Source of the DNA: Cristatella mucedo
Lineage: Eukaryota; Bryozoa; Phylactolaemata; Cristatellidae
Length of the DNA: 64,000 bases
Direction: 5' to 3'
Assembly (NCBI GenBank): GCA_009760855.2
Contig: WPIO01000006.1
Location: 1,288,001 to 1,352,000 of the forward strand
In this document: positions 50,640 to 61,532 of the stretch, one piece after another
Layout: every line of letters starts with the position of its first letter
Numbering within the stretch: the first letter of the stretch is position 1
Position numbers and translations under genes: made by a program
Notes under the pieces: model-generated
The model's input: only the letters and a program-made list of their open reading frames with translations
What the model was told of the DNA's origin: nothing
Database searches by the model: none

Positions 50640-50914
50640 ACGGAGGCGGGTCTTGCGGGCGATTAGCGAAAGCCGCTCTCAGCGCTTCCGAGTGGCAGCC
50701 GCCAGGTCCGGCGCCCGGATAAGCCGGGTGAACCTGTGCGCATAGCCTACGAGCAGACTCGGCGTGGCGACGGCGAGTAGGTGGCTGTCCACGGTGTGGC
50801 AGAATAATAGCGCGAAGAATAGCCTGCCGCCGTCGGTCAACGCCAGCACCGCACTACGACGATAGGATAGGCCTCGGCGTCGGCCGTCTCGATCCGCATC
50901 AAATCCATCTGCAG

Positions 50915-50947
<33 letters not shown>

Positions 50948-51250
50948 CCCGTCGCCGTCAGTCTTCACGCAGTGCTTTTCGACGTGACCGCGCACAGCTT
51001 TTTCGACTCATATCGCGACTGGATGGTCTCGCTGAGCGGCCGAATGCCCGAGAACTCGGGCTGCGGCGGAAGCGACTCGGACGAAGCGTCTCCTCCTCCT
51101 CCTCCTCCTCCTCCTCCTCCTCCTCCTCCTCCTCCTCCTCCTCCTCCTCCTCCTCCTCCTCCTCCTCCTACAGAACGCTCCCGCGTATCGCCGCGAGACG
51201 GATGCGACTTCCACACCTCGGCAGAGTAGTCGAAGATGTGTAGTCTTCGA
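50640..51250. other. GC-rich patch inside the Tigger relic
   Basis: CpG-rich block with (GCC)n at 50917-50946 and (TCC)n at 51091-51169. On the minus strand a protein-like reading (LTDGGRLFFALLFCHTVDSH) runs to a stop at 50679-50681. Its composition differs sharply from the flanks, suggesting inserted or captured sequence of unknown origin. Confidence 0.5.
51091..51169. repeat. (TCC)n microsatellite, about 26 units
   Basis: Perfect trinucleotide run, polypyrimidine on the plus strand. Confidence 0.97.
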
Positions 51251-51374
51251 GAGGACGCGAGCTATTTCCGCTGGTTTTCTGCAGAAGAGCCCGGGCATTT
51301 CGACGCAGGAGGCATCGGGCAAGCCATTTAAAGTCAATCATGGCTGGTTCAAGAATTTCAAACCGAGGACCGGT

Positions 51375-51437
51375 TTCAGTCCGTTGTCAGGCAGATTCAG
51401 TCCGTTGTCAAACAGATTCAGTCCGTTGTCAGGTGAG
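51375..51437 (+). repeat. Three tandem 21-bp repeats in the transposase relic
   Basis: Units start at 51375, 51396 and 51417 with ttcagtccgttgtca. The period is a multiple of three and the repeat continues the reading FQSVV. Confidence 0.9.
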
Positions 51438-51569
51438 ACAGAGAGCACGGAAATGAGGCTCCAGTATAGGGAAGCAAAAACGTTTTAGCCTACACACATT
51501 AATCACTGATAAGCTAGATACCCTCAGAACCTCTCTTCTATATCTCTCCGCACGGGAAACTGTAAGCTC

Positions 51570-51995
51570 CATCCACCACCTGCACCAGTTTCAGCCTCTT
51601 CCCGTCCTCAGGTCCTGTATGGACAATAAATTAGCTGTCCCATTTCTCCGCTTAAAGACAGTTGGCAACAGAAGCTTTAGCTCTGCAGGCCCTAGGCTGT
51701 GGAACTCGCTTCCACAATTCTTAAGCAACGACAGCTACTCTCCTGCTGCCGACTATGGCACATCTTTTTCAGCGGTTCTGAGCTGCTAATTCCATGCTTC
51801 TCACTACCCCAACTGCTCTTCTGGCTCTGCTATGCTTCCCACGTTCTCTTTGTTGCGTGAGACGAAGTCTGTTGGTTACCGAATACGCACCGAAAGCCTC
51901 TTAGGCTGTGAGTTTGATTTACAAAACTCTCCTGTGTAAGACCAACATAGTCTTTATGACTTTATGGAGTTACAGACAGAGATGCATTACATTAC
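51570..51995 (+). mobile_element. LINE family B, 3'-end fragment
   Basis: The coding end is readable (LRSCMDNKLAVPFLRLKTVG, LWNSLPQFLSNDSYSPAADY), followed by the 3' segment and an acattacattat tail. It shows that the family normally codes about 22 residues beyond LWNSLP. Confidence 0.87.
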
Positions 51996-53290
51996 ATTAT
52001 ATGGCATTCCAACTTGAATGCGTTAGCCAGCGGATAGGTCACACCTGCCCAGTCAAGTACGGTAGATCAGAGATAATTGTTTTGGAAGCGGTTTTTTGTT
52101 ACAGCAGGCGCTGACGTGGGAGCTTTACTAAAAGTTCGGCGTGGCTTATAAGCTCGATTTGGACACGCGAGTTGTCCGCGATAAGTTGTTCCGTACAGAG
52201 AAAGGTTTGTATGCACTCCTGCTGGTTACCGAAAAGGAGAGTGGGTTGCCAGTGCAACACTGCACGCTTTCGCCCCACAGAGCCTAGCAGGGCTCATAAT
52301 ACAGTGTGCTGTTTTTAACCAGTGCCTGCTGAATTTTCAGCACAACCAGTAAGAATGCGAAATTCCTCGCCCCTTCTATTCTGCTATCTAAAATTGCATT
52401 ACGACCGGAGGCCCTCTGCCGTGAGATTGAACCCCGAAAAAGAAGAGGTCATGTCACGGGTCGTGCTCCATTCTTGGAGCACTACTGTATATCATCAATC
52501 CCTTGTGACACTAACTGTATAGGCTTCGGTACCAAGGTTATCCCTAACTTATGTTGTAATAATCTTTAAATCTAAGTAGATTTTTTTGTAAATGGAGGGC
52601 CAACCTTAAAATTAGGGTATCTCATGATTCTCATTGCACTGCACTGTGCATTCCCTTTTTTTGTCTGCATCCTCCTAATGCCTATTACTGCAGGCACGGC
52701 TTTTGTCTCTGTCTCTCGCTGCTGCACTCGTTGCTTGCGATGCACGCTCACTTTCACTCAATCTCACTGCTCCTCCGTGCTTGGGAACGATAAGCAAGAG
52801 CCACTTGGACCTTTGGATTAGTGGGCAAAGTTTGTCGCAGTAAAGCTGGATGGCGAAATCCAGGGAGAGTCAGCGTGAGACTCCCATGAGACGTCGTCGA
52901 AGCACGGTACCTTAAAAGCAACTTTAAAAGGGGGAAATGTGTACTGGAAACCTCCCCTCATAATCCTCTTAGGACGTCTACTTAATATAATGACACGCTG
53001 AATAGCGTGTAATAGTCAATTGCTATTTTTATAAGTTGTGCGATCATAAAAAAAGGCCAGATTGCTGGTTTTTTAATCTTCCTTGATCGCTGGCATCTCT
53101 TTGAAGTCCATTTGTGTCGCTAATTCATCGATGTGAATATTTATTTCACATTTGTAGTGGTATTAGGGGCATTCAGCTCACCTATGGAAGTGTCATTGAA
53201 AAGACCGGTCGCGTTGTCATACCGAATATGTTTGCAGCTGGACCTGTCGCCAGACAGGTACAGGATTTGTCTTTACTGAACGGTCTCGAA
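51996..53290. other. Intergenic, no gene recognised
   Basis: Only short open frames. A small palindrome (gtgctccattcttggagcac) lies at about 52463. Confidence 0.5.
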
Positions 53291-53670
53291 ATAATAATAA
53301 TAATAGTAATAATAATAAGAATTATGCACTTGATAAAGCGCCCTCAGATAACTCAATCTCTTGTGTGTCGCTTTATATTTGCTGCAAAGCGAAATGCAAT
53401 TGAATGTTGAGTAAAATCATGCTTGATAAACAAACAAAATGAATAATACGGTTAGGGGTGATATGCATAGGGTCAGCATGCAAATGTGGTTAGTGGCACC
53501 ATGCACAGTTTCAGCATGCACAAGCACGTGAAGGATGAGTCACAGGGACCCACTAAAGGCTGTCCTAAATAGGTGTGTTTTTAAGTTCCTTTTAAATGTG
53601 GTCAAGTCAGGGGATGTTCTTACACAAGTCGGGAGGGAGTTCCAGGCTTTGGCAGCATACGAACTAAAAG
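53291..53670 (-). mobile_element. LINE family A, 3'-end fragment
   Basis: Tail (aataataataataatag, then gcacttgataaagcgccctc), 3' segment and the last coding bases (gttccaggctttgg). Minus strand. Confidence 0.85.
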
Positions 53671-55339
53671 AACTTTGGTTTTCGGAAGAATTCTGCAATG
53701 AACACGAACGCACGTCAGAGCGTCTATGTCAGGAGGAGAGAATGCGACTCTATTTCAGGAGGTTCGAAACAGCTTCCAATCAGATACAGAAGGTTGCTGC
53801 TGGTCATATAGTCATTAGCTGTAGGCTGGTTCACATTCCTGCTCTAGTCCTTTAGTTGTGTTGCACTTTTCTGCTGCAGAGTTGTTTTCATGACAGACAT
53901 GCTTCATTCTAGCAAGACCGGGACGAAGGAAAGGGACGAAGCCATCTTCCATCTCCAGACTGAATTAGGACGCAACCCTATCGTTTGTAGCAACGTTACT
54001 CCCTGCTGACATGCAACTACAGCCAGTCTTTTATTAACCTAGTATCATGGCTAGCAAGCTTAGGTGCACCAGCAATGCCCGCAGGTAATCCAGCAGTAGC
54101 GGAACGAGGCAGCAAGAGAATGACACCCAAGAGTTAAAATACCTAATTCGTATATACGTATATACCCGTACCGATCTCTAACTACAAAGAGATTAATTGG
54201 TAAAGACATGATTGGACGGAGCCGACATCGCGGAACCGTTGTACGACCGATTGTCACGGCGACTGTTCAGGTTCGTGCATAGCATAGCATCGTCTCTGCA
54301 ACCCAGTCTGATCAGCTTTAGATTTAGCTAGACATTAAGTGGGATTGGGTAGACGCTGTCCATCTTCTGGCGTCCTTTATGAGCATACACTTTCTGTCAG
54401 AATTAGTAGGCAATGAGTAACTTAATTACTGCGGTCACAAAATTCAACAAGACATTCAACCCAATGACTTTTTACGAGATGTCAATTCAGCAAACCTGGA
54501 TTTGTCATAACCGCAGAAAGTTGGTTAACCTGCAAATGCACGAAGATCACGGCAATGCACCTACCAAGTAGAGTTCCGAAGCAAGTCACGGCAGCTCCAG
54601 ACTCTATAGTGGCTATAAATTACATAAGAAAGTATTTCCAGTCCACGGATCGTCTGCCAAGGCCAAGAAATTCAGGTAATCTGATACCATTTCTATGCTC
54701 CGATGTTAAATCGTAAATTTTGCTTCATATGCAGTATTCCTTAAGACGGTTTTACAATTTCACCGCATGGAGCTCCAACTATAGTCTGACTATGTGCTAC
54801 AACATCAGCTCATCGCCATTGATATTTACTATAATAGCAGTAGTAAGTATAATACTCAATTTCCGGCTTGGTAACAGTGCTATGTAAAATCTAGCTTCAT
54901 CAGACTGTTGAAATGCCGAGAGATTTACCGTAGATATTTCAAGCTTAAGCTTCAGACGCCAACATACCTCTGCCTTCAGGACATCGCTATGTTCAAAGCT
55001 CCATGCGCTGCTATACACGACTTGGCCGCCAGTGCTGCCTCGCAAAATCCATTGCATGAGCATGTATACGCTTTAAACTTAATGTCAGAACGATGCTATT
55101 CGTATATTTGCTAAATTTTTATTAGGAACGCCTTCAAAACCCGGAAAAGTTCAGCATGAGGTTTTTCTTAATCCTGAAGTTTAGCAGAACCCACAGTAGC
55201 CACTTCAGTATTCTGGCACTCACTATCTCTGTCAGTAGGTAACTATACATCTCTAAAAAAAATTCCATCATTCAGGTTCAAAGCTCATCTCACATTGTCG
55301 CAAAAACGAGACTAGCACAAAAAACAGCTGGGCTTCACA
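53671..55339. other. Intergenic, with a faint LINE relic at its right end
   Basis: Around 55210-55310 the plus-strand reading FWHSLSLSVGNYTSLKK resembles the WNSLP-type end of LINE proteins. Otherwise nothing recognised. Confidence 0.4.
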
Positions 55340-55624
55340 GTAGTTATGTATCTAATGTATCTCCGTCAGTAACCCCACAAAGTCATAAAGACCATGTGGG
55401 TGTTACACAGGAGAGTTTTGTATAGCACACTAACAGCCTAAGCGGCTTTTGGTACGCATTCGGTAGCCAACAGACTTCATCTCACGCAACAAAGAGAAAG
55501 TGGGAAGCATAGCAGAGTTAGGAGAGCAGTTGAGGTAGTGAGTAGCATAGAAGTAGCAGTTCAGGACCGCTGAAAAAGATGTGCCATAGTCGGCAGTTGG
55601 AGAGTAGATGTCGTTGCGTAAGAA

Positions 55625-57499
55625 TTATGGAAGTGAGTTCCACAGTCTAGAACCTGCAGAGCTAAAGCTTCTGTCGCCAACTGTCTTTAAGCAGAGGAAT
55701 GGGACAGCTAGTTTATTGTCCACACAGGACCTGAGGGCGCGAACAGGCTGAAACTGATGCAGCAGTTCAGCTAGGTACGAAGGAGCCAAGCCGTGGCGGG
55801 CCTTGCGGGTCAGTGTAAGAACTTTGCTCTGTATCCTTTGCTCAACCGGCAACCATCCTAGCTCTTTCAGCAAAGGTGACACGTGCTCAAACCGCTGGGA
55901 CTTGAAGACCAGCCTTGCAGCCATATTCATAGTCCACTGTAGTGGCATAATAGCTTTCTTTGGTAGCCCAGCCAGAAGGGAATTACAATAATCAAGCCGA
56001 GACAGAACTAAAGAGCTAATTAAATTTTTTACAAGCCGCTGGGGGAGACAGCTTCTAATCTTGGATAGGGATCGGATGTGATGGCTAGCTGTAGAGGCAG
56101 TCTTCTGAATGAAGCTTTTGAAATTAAGGCAGCTGTCGAACACGACACCTAGATTACGAGCACGTGGTGAAGGTCGCACAATAGCATCACCTATTAGAAC
56201 AGCAAAGCCTTTTAATCCAGCCACACGCTTAGGGTGTCCTATGAGAAGCAGTTTGGTTCTATCGTCATTTAATTTCAGGAAGTTTTCCGACATCCAGGAT
56301 CGAATATCGGCAAGGCAAGCATTCAGTTTCCCAGTTTCTGCAGCAGATTCCGACGGTTTAAATGACAAATACAACTGAGTATCGTCAGCATAGAAGTGAT
56401 ATCCTATTCCATGGGCCTTGATCACTTTTCCCAGAGGTTGCGTATAAATGGAGAACAGCGAGGGACCAAGTACAGACCCTTGAGGGCCTCCACAGGTGAC
56501 CCTTCTCATGTCTGAGACCTGACCCCCACACGACACGGATTGAACACGATCAGACAGGTATGATTTAAACCACGCCAGTGCTTCGTCTGCCAGACCGATC
56601 CTTGTTCTCAGTCGTTCAAGCAGAACTTCGTGATCAATGGTGTCGAAGGCAGCAGACAGATCTAGCAGAGCTAGGGCAGTGACATTCCCGTCGTCGTTGC
56701 CACGTAGAATGTCATTGTTAACACGGAGGAGAGCAGTTTCAGTAGAGTGCTGCCTCTTGAAACCTGATTGAAATGTTTCTGACATTCCATTATTTTCAAT
56801 ATGTTCAACTAGCTGCTTAGCAACAATTTTTTCAAGAATCTTTGATAAGAATGAAAGAAGGGAAACTGGACGATAGTTTCCTAGGACCTCTGTGTCTAAT
56901 CCAGGCTTTTTAAGAATAGGTCTAACGATTGCCGATTTGAAGAACTTGGGGACGACCCCTTTTCCCAAAGAAGCATTAAAAATCTTGGTTATGGCAGGGC
57001 TAAGTTGGTCTGCAAGTGAAGACCACAGGGATGAAGGTATAGGGTCTTCAGGAGACGAGCTCTTTTTGCTAGACCTTATTAAGGCAGCCACATCACAGGC
57101 AGAAACATCAGAGAACCTTTTAAGAAAGGTCACAGGTTGAGGAACGGCGATTGCTTTGGTCGGAGGGGGCTTAATGGAGGCACGAATGTGCACAATTTTT
57201 TCAGTAAAGAAGGCTGAAAACTTTTCGGCTGAGCCCTTAATATCTGGGGAGTCAGACCTGACAGCATTGGCCAGTAAATGGTTTACGGTCTTATAAATCT
57301 GTTTAGTGTCCGACTGGCAGGAATTCAGTTTTCTAATGAAAAAAGAAGCCCTGGCTTTTTTAAGCTTTCGTGTGTAAACTCGAAGAAAGTCTTTAAAATT
57401 GACTAGGTCTGCCTCAGACCCCGATTTCTTGAAACGACGTTCCAGCCTGTGCTTAACACGGCGCATCTTAATGAGTTTTTTTTTGTAAATTGAAACCAA
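55625..57499 (-). CDS. LINE family B reverse transcriptase frame (624 codons)
   Basis: Reverse transcriptase of a CR1/Jockey-like element. Motifs by residue: YRPVSLL 209-215, FQSGF 243-247, LLDLSAAFDTIDH 278-290, GGPQGSVLGP 337-346, catalytic YADD 370-373 in HFYADDTQLYL, then LSRLDYCNSLLAGLP and the C-terminal LWNSLP. It has no stop for 624 codons, which suggests a recent insertion. It ends early: the codon after LWNSLP is TAA where the copy at 51.7 kb has CAA, so about 22 C-terminal residues are lost. Codons 1-10 overlap the endonuclease frame. The natural product is probably one polyprotein with the endonuclease. Confidence 0.92.
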   Translation of the reverse strand: MVSIYKKKLIKMRRVKHRLERRFKKSGSEADLVNFKDFLRVYTRKLKKARASFFIRKLNSCQSDTKQIYKTVNHLLANAVRSDSPDIKGSAEKFSAFFTEKIVHIRASIKPPPTKAIAVPQPVTFLKRFSDVSACDVAALIRSSKKSSSPEDPIPSSLWSSLADQLSPAITKIFNASLGKGVVPKFFKSAIVRPILKKPGLDTEVLGNYRPVSLLSFLSKILEKIVAKQLVEHIENNGMSETFQSGFKRQHSTETALLRVNNDILRGNDDGNVTALALLDLSAAFDTIDHEVLLERLRTRIGLADEALAWFKSYLSDRVQSVSCGGQVSDMRRVTCGGPQGSVLGPSLFSIYTQPLGKVIKAHGIGYHFYADDTQLYLSFKPSESAAETGKLNACLADIRSWMSENFLKLNDDRTKLLLIGHPKRVAGLKGFAVLIGDAIVRPSPRARNLGVVFDSCLNFKSFIQKTASTASHHIRSLSKIRSCLPQRLVKNLISSLVLSRLDYCNSLLAGLPKKAIMPLQWTMNMAARLVFKSQRFEHVSPLLKELGWLPVEQRIQSKVLTLTRKARHGLAPSYLAELLHQFQPVRALRSCVDNKLAVPFLCLKTVGDRSFSSAGSRLWNSLP

Positions 57500-58722
57500 C
57501 CTCGACGACTTTGAACTCGGATAGAGCGAACGGGAGCATGCTTGTCAAGAGCACTCCTGAGTGTCATGTTCATCGCATCTGTGAGGGTATCGAGGCTGCC
57601 GGTCGAGTCTGAATGCAGATCAAGAAGACCTGCATCACAAACAGATTTCAAAAACTTGTCCATGTCAATGCTTTGTAAGTTACGTCGTTTGGCAAATTCG
57701 ACATTGCCCTGCACGTACGAGGGAGAAGGAACAGTAAACGAGACCGAACAATGATCTGAGAGGGTCAGTGGGCACACCACAAAGTCAGTGGGGAGGACAT
57801 CCTTAGTGATCACGAGATCTAGAATGTGGCCACCGACGTGGGTGCTGCGATTAACGTGTTGGGCCAAACCAAGATTCTCCAGACAGTCAAGAAATGAGCG
57901 GACCTGGCTGTTGCTAGGGTTGTCAACGTGAATATTGAAGTCTCCTACAATCAGTAGCGGCCTGTCACACACAAATATTTTAGCGAGGAACTCTGAAAAC
58001 TCCTCTATAAACAAGTTTAGACAGCCAGAAGGAGGCCGGTATTTCACAACGGTGAGAGGCATTGTCTTTGATGAAGACCTGATAGCAACCGATTCAAACG
58101 ATGACCCATGCGAGAAACTGCACATTTTATAGCCAAACGATTCGCGAACAACAATTGCAACCCCGCCACCAACCTTGTCAGAACGCATGGACTGATAGAA
58201 TGAGAACCCGGGTGGGGTGGTCTCGGAAATACAGCTACTGGAACAAGGCGTCATCCAGGTTTCGGTAAGCAGAAATGCATCTAGCTTCTCCTGGACCACC
58301 TGATCGCGGATAAGTAACCCCTTGGTTTTTAACGAGCGGACATTTAGTAGGCGGAATTTAAGAGGCTGTCCAACAACTGGGCGACGGCGATGAAGTGGCT
58401 CGTATTCTCTACCGTTTGCGTCCGGCCCGGCGGACGCTGGCTCTTCGAATTTGAATTGGACCTTGGTAACGGCCGTGGGACGACGTTTCACAGCGTGCTG
58501 GGCTACACCGGGCGGGCTACTACCGCAACAAGTACTATTTAGCGCTTTAAACTTATGAGTCGTAGGTTTGATAGCCGAGCTGTTGATGGGGCGAACGCAG
58601 GATGCAGGTAGGTTCTCACTGACCCGCCGGAGAAGGCCCGCCGGTAGGTATCGACTAATGGCGACATCGCATCTTATGCTAAGCAGGTCCTGTTTTGTGT
58701 AGCATATCCGAGGAAAGCTCAT
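57403..58722 (-). CDS. LINE family B endonuclease-containing frame (439 codons)
   Basis: Apurinic-like endonuclease that nicks target DNA for target-primed reverse transcription. Motifs by residue: LLNVRS about 125-130, LLTETWM 151-157 (catalytic Glu), GGGVAI 185-190, VGDFNIH 259-265, LDLVIT 301-306, LSDHCSVSF 321-329 (catalytic Asp-His). The first roughly 120 residues match no domain known to me and may be partly untranslated. The frame runs into a nine-T stretch at 57476-57484 (A9 in coding sense), after which the RT frame continues in another phase. A one-base change there explains the split. Confidence 0.88.
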   Translation of the reverse strand: MSFPRICYTKQDLLSIRCDVAISRYLPAGLLRRVSENLPASCVRPINSSAIKPTTHKFKALNSTCCGSSPPGVAQHAVKRRPTAVTKVQFKFEEPASAGPDANGREYEPLHRRRPVVGQPLKFRLLNVRSLKTKGLLIRDQVVQEKLDAFLLTETWMTPCSSSCISETTPPGFSFYQSMRSDKVGGGVAIVVRESFGYKMCSFSHGSSFESVAIRSSSKTMPLTVVKYRPPSGCLNLFIEEFSEFLAKIFVCDRPLLIVGDFNIHVDNPSNSQVRSFLDCLENLGLAQHVNRSTHVGGHILDLVITKDVLPTDFVVCPLTLSDHCSVSFTVPSPSYVQGNVEFAKRRNLQSIDMDKFLKSVCDAGLLDLHSDSTGSLDTLTDAMNMTLRSALDKHAPVRSIRVQSRRGWFQFTKKNSLRCAVLSTGWNVVSRNRGLRQT

Positions 58723-59254
58723 AAATAGTCACAGCGAAGATAGCAGCGGAATACCCGAGGGTATTACGGAGAAATCAAGTAAAGGTCCACACCACGTTAG
58801 GAGTCGCCCGAGGCCGCTCTTTAGCGCGGGGAGTTATCCAACGCTTGCTATGGTAAATGCTTCAAAACTCGAAGCGGTGGAATTTGACGCTGAACAGGGC
58901 TCTCGCGAAAGCTGCTCCCGCTCCATGCTGTGACCAACCAGCCTGATAAGCTTCCACCACGATCCATCACGACTGTTGCATTTTCTATTTGACAAACTGC
59001 GATTGGCTGGCCAGCATCGAATACAGCAACGCAGTAGCACCTGCTCGCTGGTCAGTGGGTCTAGTGTGCAGATGCTGCTCGCGGGGCCGAGGCGTGGCTC
59101 TACAGAAGGTTCACCTGTAGGTGCTGTTGAAGGAACTTTAATGCGTGTGGACAGGGGATTATTTGTATAGCAATAATTGCATCGATGGATGGCGAAATTT
59201 CTTGCGAATTCTATCAAGCCGATCGTATCTTAAAACAGAACTACGTCACGGCAG

Positions 59255-59320
59255 GTGGGAAGCACAACCATTTTTGATTAACCTAACGTGGGAAGCACAA
59301 CCACTTTTGGTTAACTTAAC
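59255..59320 (+). repeat. Tandem duplication of 33 bp
   Basis: Two units start gtgggaagcacaacca at 59255 and gtgggaagcacaaccact at 59288. They lie in a 109-codon open frame and would give WEAQPFLINLT and WEAQPLLVNLT. Confidence 0.9.
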
Positions 59321-60321
59321 TAGGCTGATTAAGATTTCAGCTGCCCGCGTGGCGTGGAGTCAAGTGCATGATGTGCACAGCCAGGTAACTGGATTCTGTA
59401 CAAAGCAAGTGAAAGAAGCAGCTTCTGTGTTGGCACCTTTCCTCATTGCACTGCGACGAGTAAATGGGGACTAGTGACGTCGGCTTCAAAACCAGCAAAG
59501 TCTCCTGGGTACACTGAGGGTGGACGCAGAAAGAAGACTTGTTTGCTTGTGCCTAACCCGGGCAAGGTTTAGTTGGAGAGCACCGCATCAGCATGAACAT
59601 GGGTCTGTAAAGCTCTACACAGTTCTAGCCAATCCTCAACCTACTGGGCCTCACCAGCAAGATCTAGCCAAGTCTTATCCGAAATGTTTGACATGTTTTA
59701 TGAGAGTTCGTGTATGTGCTTGGCTTGTATTTCCTGCATTTGAAATGAAGCCCAGTCTAGCTGAACGGAAGGACTTTATTTATTACAAATCCCACTAAAA
59801 TTGTCATGTTTAAAAGCTTTTGTAATAATATATTTTTTGATGCATCCCCCTATGCATTGCACCGATTATGCAAAACCATGCAGTAGCGTACCGAAGGGCA
59901 TATATCCTCGGGCGCTGGACTAGGGGCTCGGAATCTGGCGGTGCCAAAATGTGCATCTAATACTGGGGGGAGGCGCCATTTGTGTAGTTCGACCACGGGT
60001 ACCCAATATCCTACAAACGCCTCTGCAGCCAAGTAAGATGGAAAAACAGCAGAGGTTAATCGTGCAGTTCTCACGAAAACGAGCATACGAACTCCTTTGC
60101 AAGCTTGTTTAACAATTTCTTGCTGTAATGAACGCTAGCGTTAATGAATAATATAAATGATAGTTGATACTTTCTACCTGTCGGTCACGAGTGTACACTC
60201 CAATCATCACCTTAGGGTATCGTTAGCCTAATTGTAAAATTAGGAGTGGTTCCAGAAGGCACAGGCTTTTGTGATATGCATGTTTCGTAATATGCATTAA
60301 TTTTGAAGAGAACTTTCTTCC

Positions 60322-60500
60322 TAGAGACGAGAGTAAAGAGAGAGGAGAGATAAGAGAGAGGGGAGATAAGAGAGAACGGAGATACGGGAAATTGAGACTG
60401 AGAGATGCAAGAGACAAGAGGAGACAAAGAAAGGAGAGAGCAAGAAAAGAGAAAAGAGACAGAAGAGAGAGAGGAGACAGAAGAGACAGAGAAAGCTAAA
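60322..60500. repeat. Polypurine GA-rich tract
   Basis: Nearly pure purines on the plus strand (gagagaggagagataagaga type) for about 180 bp, upstream of gene 2. Confidence 0.9.
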
Positions 60501-60977
60501 AGTGGTTGACCCCTGCCGACCAGCCAGCTTTACAATCTCGTACGTAGCCTGCAGAGCAGTTTGCAAGGCTTCTGGCCCCCGACCGTTTATGCAAAAGGAA
60601 GAAGGCAGCACAGCTGACGAGGTACATGCTGGCTTGGCTGCTATCATCGGCTGTGACTTTTTGACTTTGCTAAATCCGAGATCGTCACTCTTCAATTGGC
60701 TTGTGATTTCCCGCTTCTGGAAATTCTTTCGTCGGGCTAGAAAGAGTGCGAGTACTTCCTTCTACCATGTGCGAGGAAATGAGTGTCAGCGGTCCGTGAC
60801 TGGTCAGACTGGTCAGCTGTGGTCGGATGACCACGATACCTGCCCAGAGCCACCTGCACACCACTGTCCCAGTTCATGACTCCGTGCGAGGCTCGTTTTT
60901 TTCTCTTTGGTCTAGCTTGGCTGAACGACGCCGGCTCTGTGGCTGACCAAGCTATCGTGGGATGTTTTTTTTTCGCT

Positions 60978-60978
<1 letters not shown>

Positions 60979-61009
<31 letters not shown>
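60979..61009. repeat. Homopolymer of 31 G
   Basis: G31 followed by CGGG and preceded by a nine-T run. About 520 bp upstream of the start codon of gene 2. The exact length is liable to sequencing error. Confidence 0.95.
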
Positions 61010-61532
61010 CGGGTTTCTAGGCTCAAGCAGCGCAGAGTAAAACTGCCTGTCGGTTGCATCAGTGATTTAAGAAGTCGCGTGTGTTAGCAGGCTTCCCCTT
61101 CCCCTCAGTCGGTGGCACTTGGAATCGCCAAAGGACGCGGCGACCCTTTTCCGTGTCTAGTCAGCCGCCTCAGGATCTGCCGTCTCTGTCATGCAGCCCC
61201 CACCCACATCCTTTCTAGGCTGATAATAGCGTCGTCACAATTTTCAACCTTGCCGTGTCGCACGTCACCTTGTTAGTTTTTTTGTGTACGTCCTCGCCGG
61301 TTAGCCACCGAAGTCAAAAATTGGCAGGTGGTGTCACTGCAATCAATTCTCGGGCGACCTGCAGTAAAAGCTGGCACAGAGGTGGTGACTCGTAGAGAGA
61401 AGCCCTCACCATCGTCTGCCAGTATTCACTTACCACGTGGATCGCTGCATGCACTTGGCGATTCAAGTTTGCTAACCTCAACTTGGTGGATTTAAGGAGG
61501 ACAGGCAAGCAAAAAAGAGACTGGTCATCACC

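Larger units (their letters stand above)
50310..51437 (+). pseudogene. Tigger/pogo transposase relic (N-terminal DNA-binding part)
   Basis: A start-like MDPKKVSAKKINEEKKRM is followed, after frame changes, by LRVVDLAKPCDLSVSTI and by IQENMEKLLGV. This is the psq/HTH DNA-binding order of Tigger transposases. After a GC-rich interruption (about 50640-51250) the CENP-B-type second helix-turn-helix motif resumes: GKPFKVNHGWFKNFKPRTGF. The DDE catalytic domain was not found. Frameshifts and stops make it a pseudogene. Confidence 0.7.
55340..58850 (-). mobile_element. LINE family B, near-complete non-LTR retrotransposon
   Basis: CR1/Jockey-like element on the minus strand, about 3.5 kb. From the high-coordinate end: probable 5' untranslated part, endonuclease frame (58722-57403), overlapping RT frame (57499-55625), 3' untranslated segment and tail near 55340. 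Catalytic motifs of both enzymes are present. Two lesions separate it from an intact single frame. It lies between the two ABCG genes, in opposite orientation. The 5' border is estimated. Confidence 0.9.
58851..61532. other. 5' flank of ABCG gene 2
   Basis: Contains a 33-bp tandem duplication, a polypurine tract and a G31 run. GC content rises between about 60.5 and 61.5 kb, as expected near a promoter or a noncoding first exon. No TATA box or other element is convincing. Open frames at 59145-59474, 59520-59798 and 60502-60879 have no known motif. Confidence 0.5.

Noticed and set aside
50965-51337. Open frames with long poly-Pro, poly-Gly or poly-Arg
   Set aside because: All are translations of the (TCC)n repeat in different frames.
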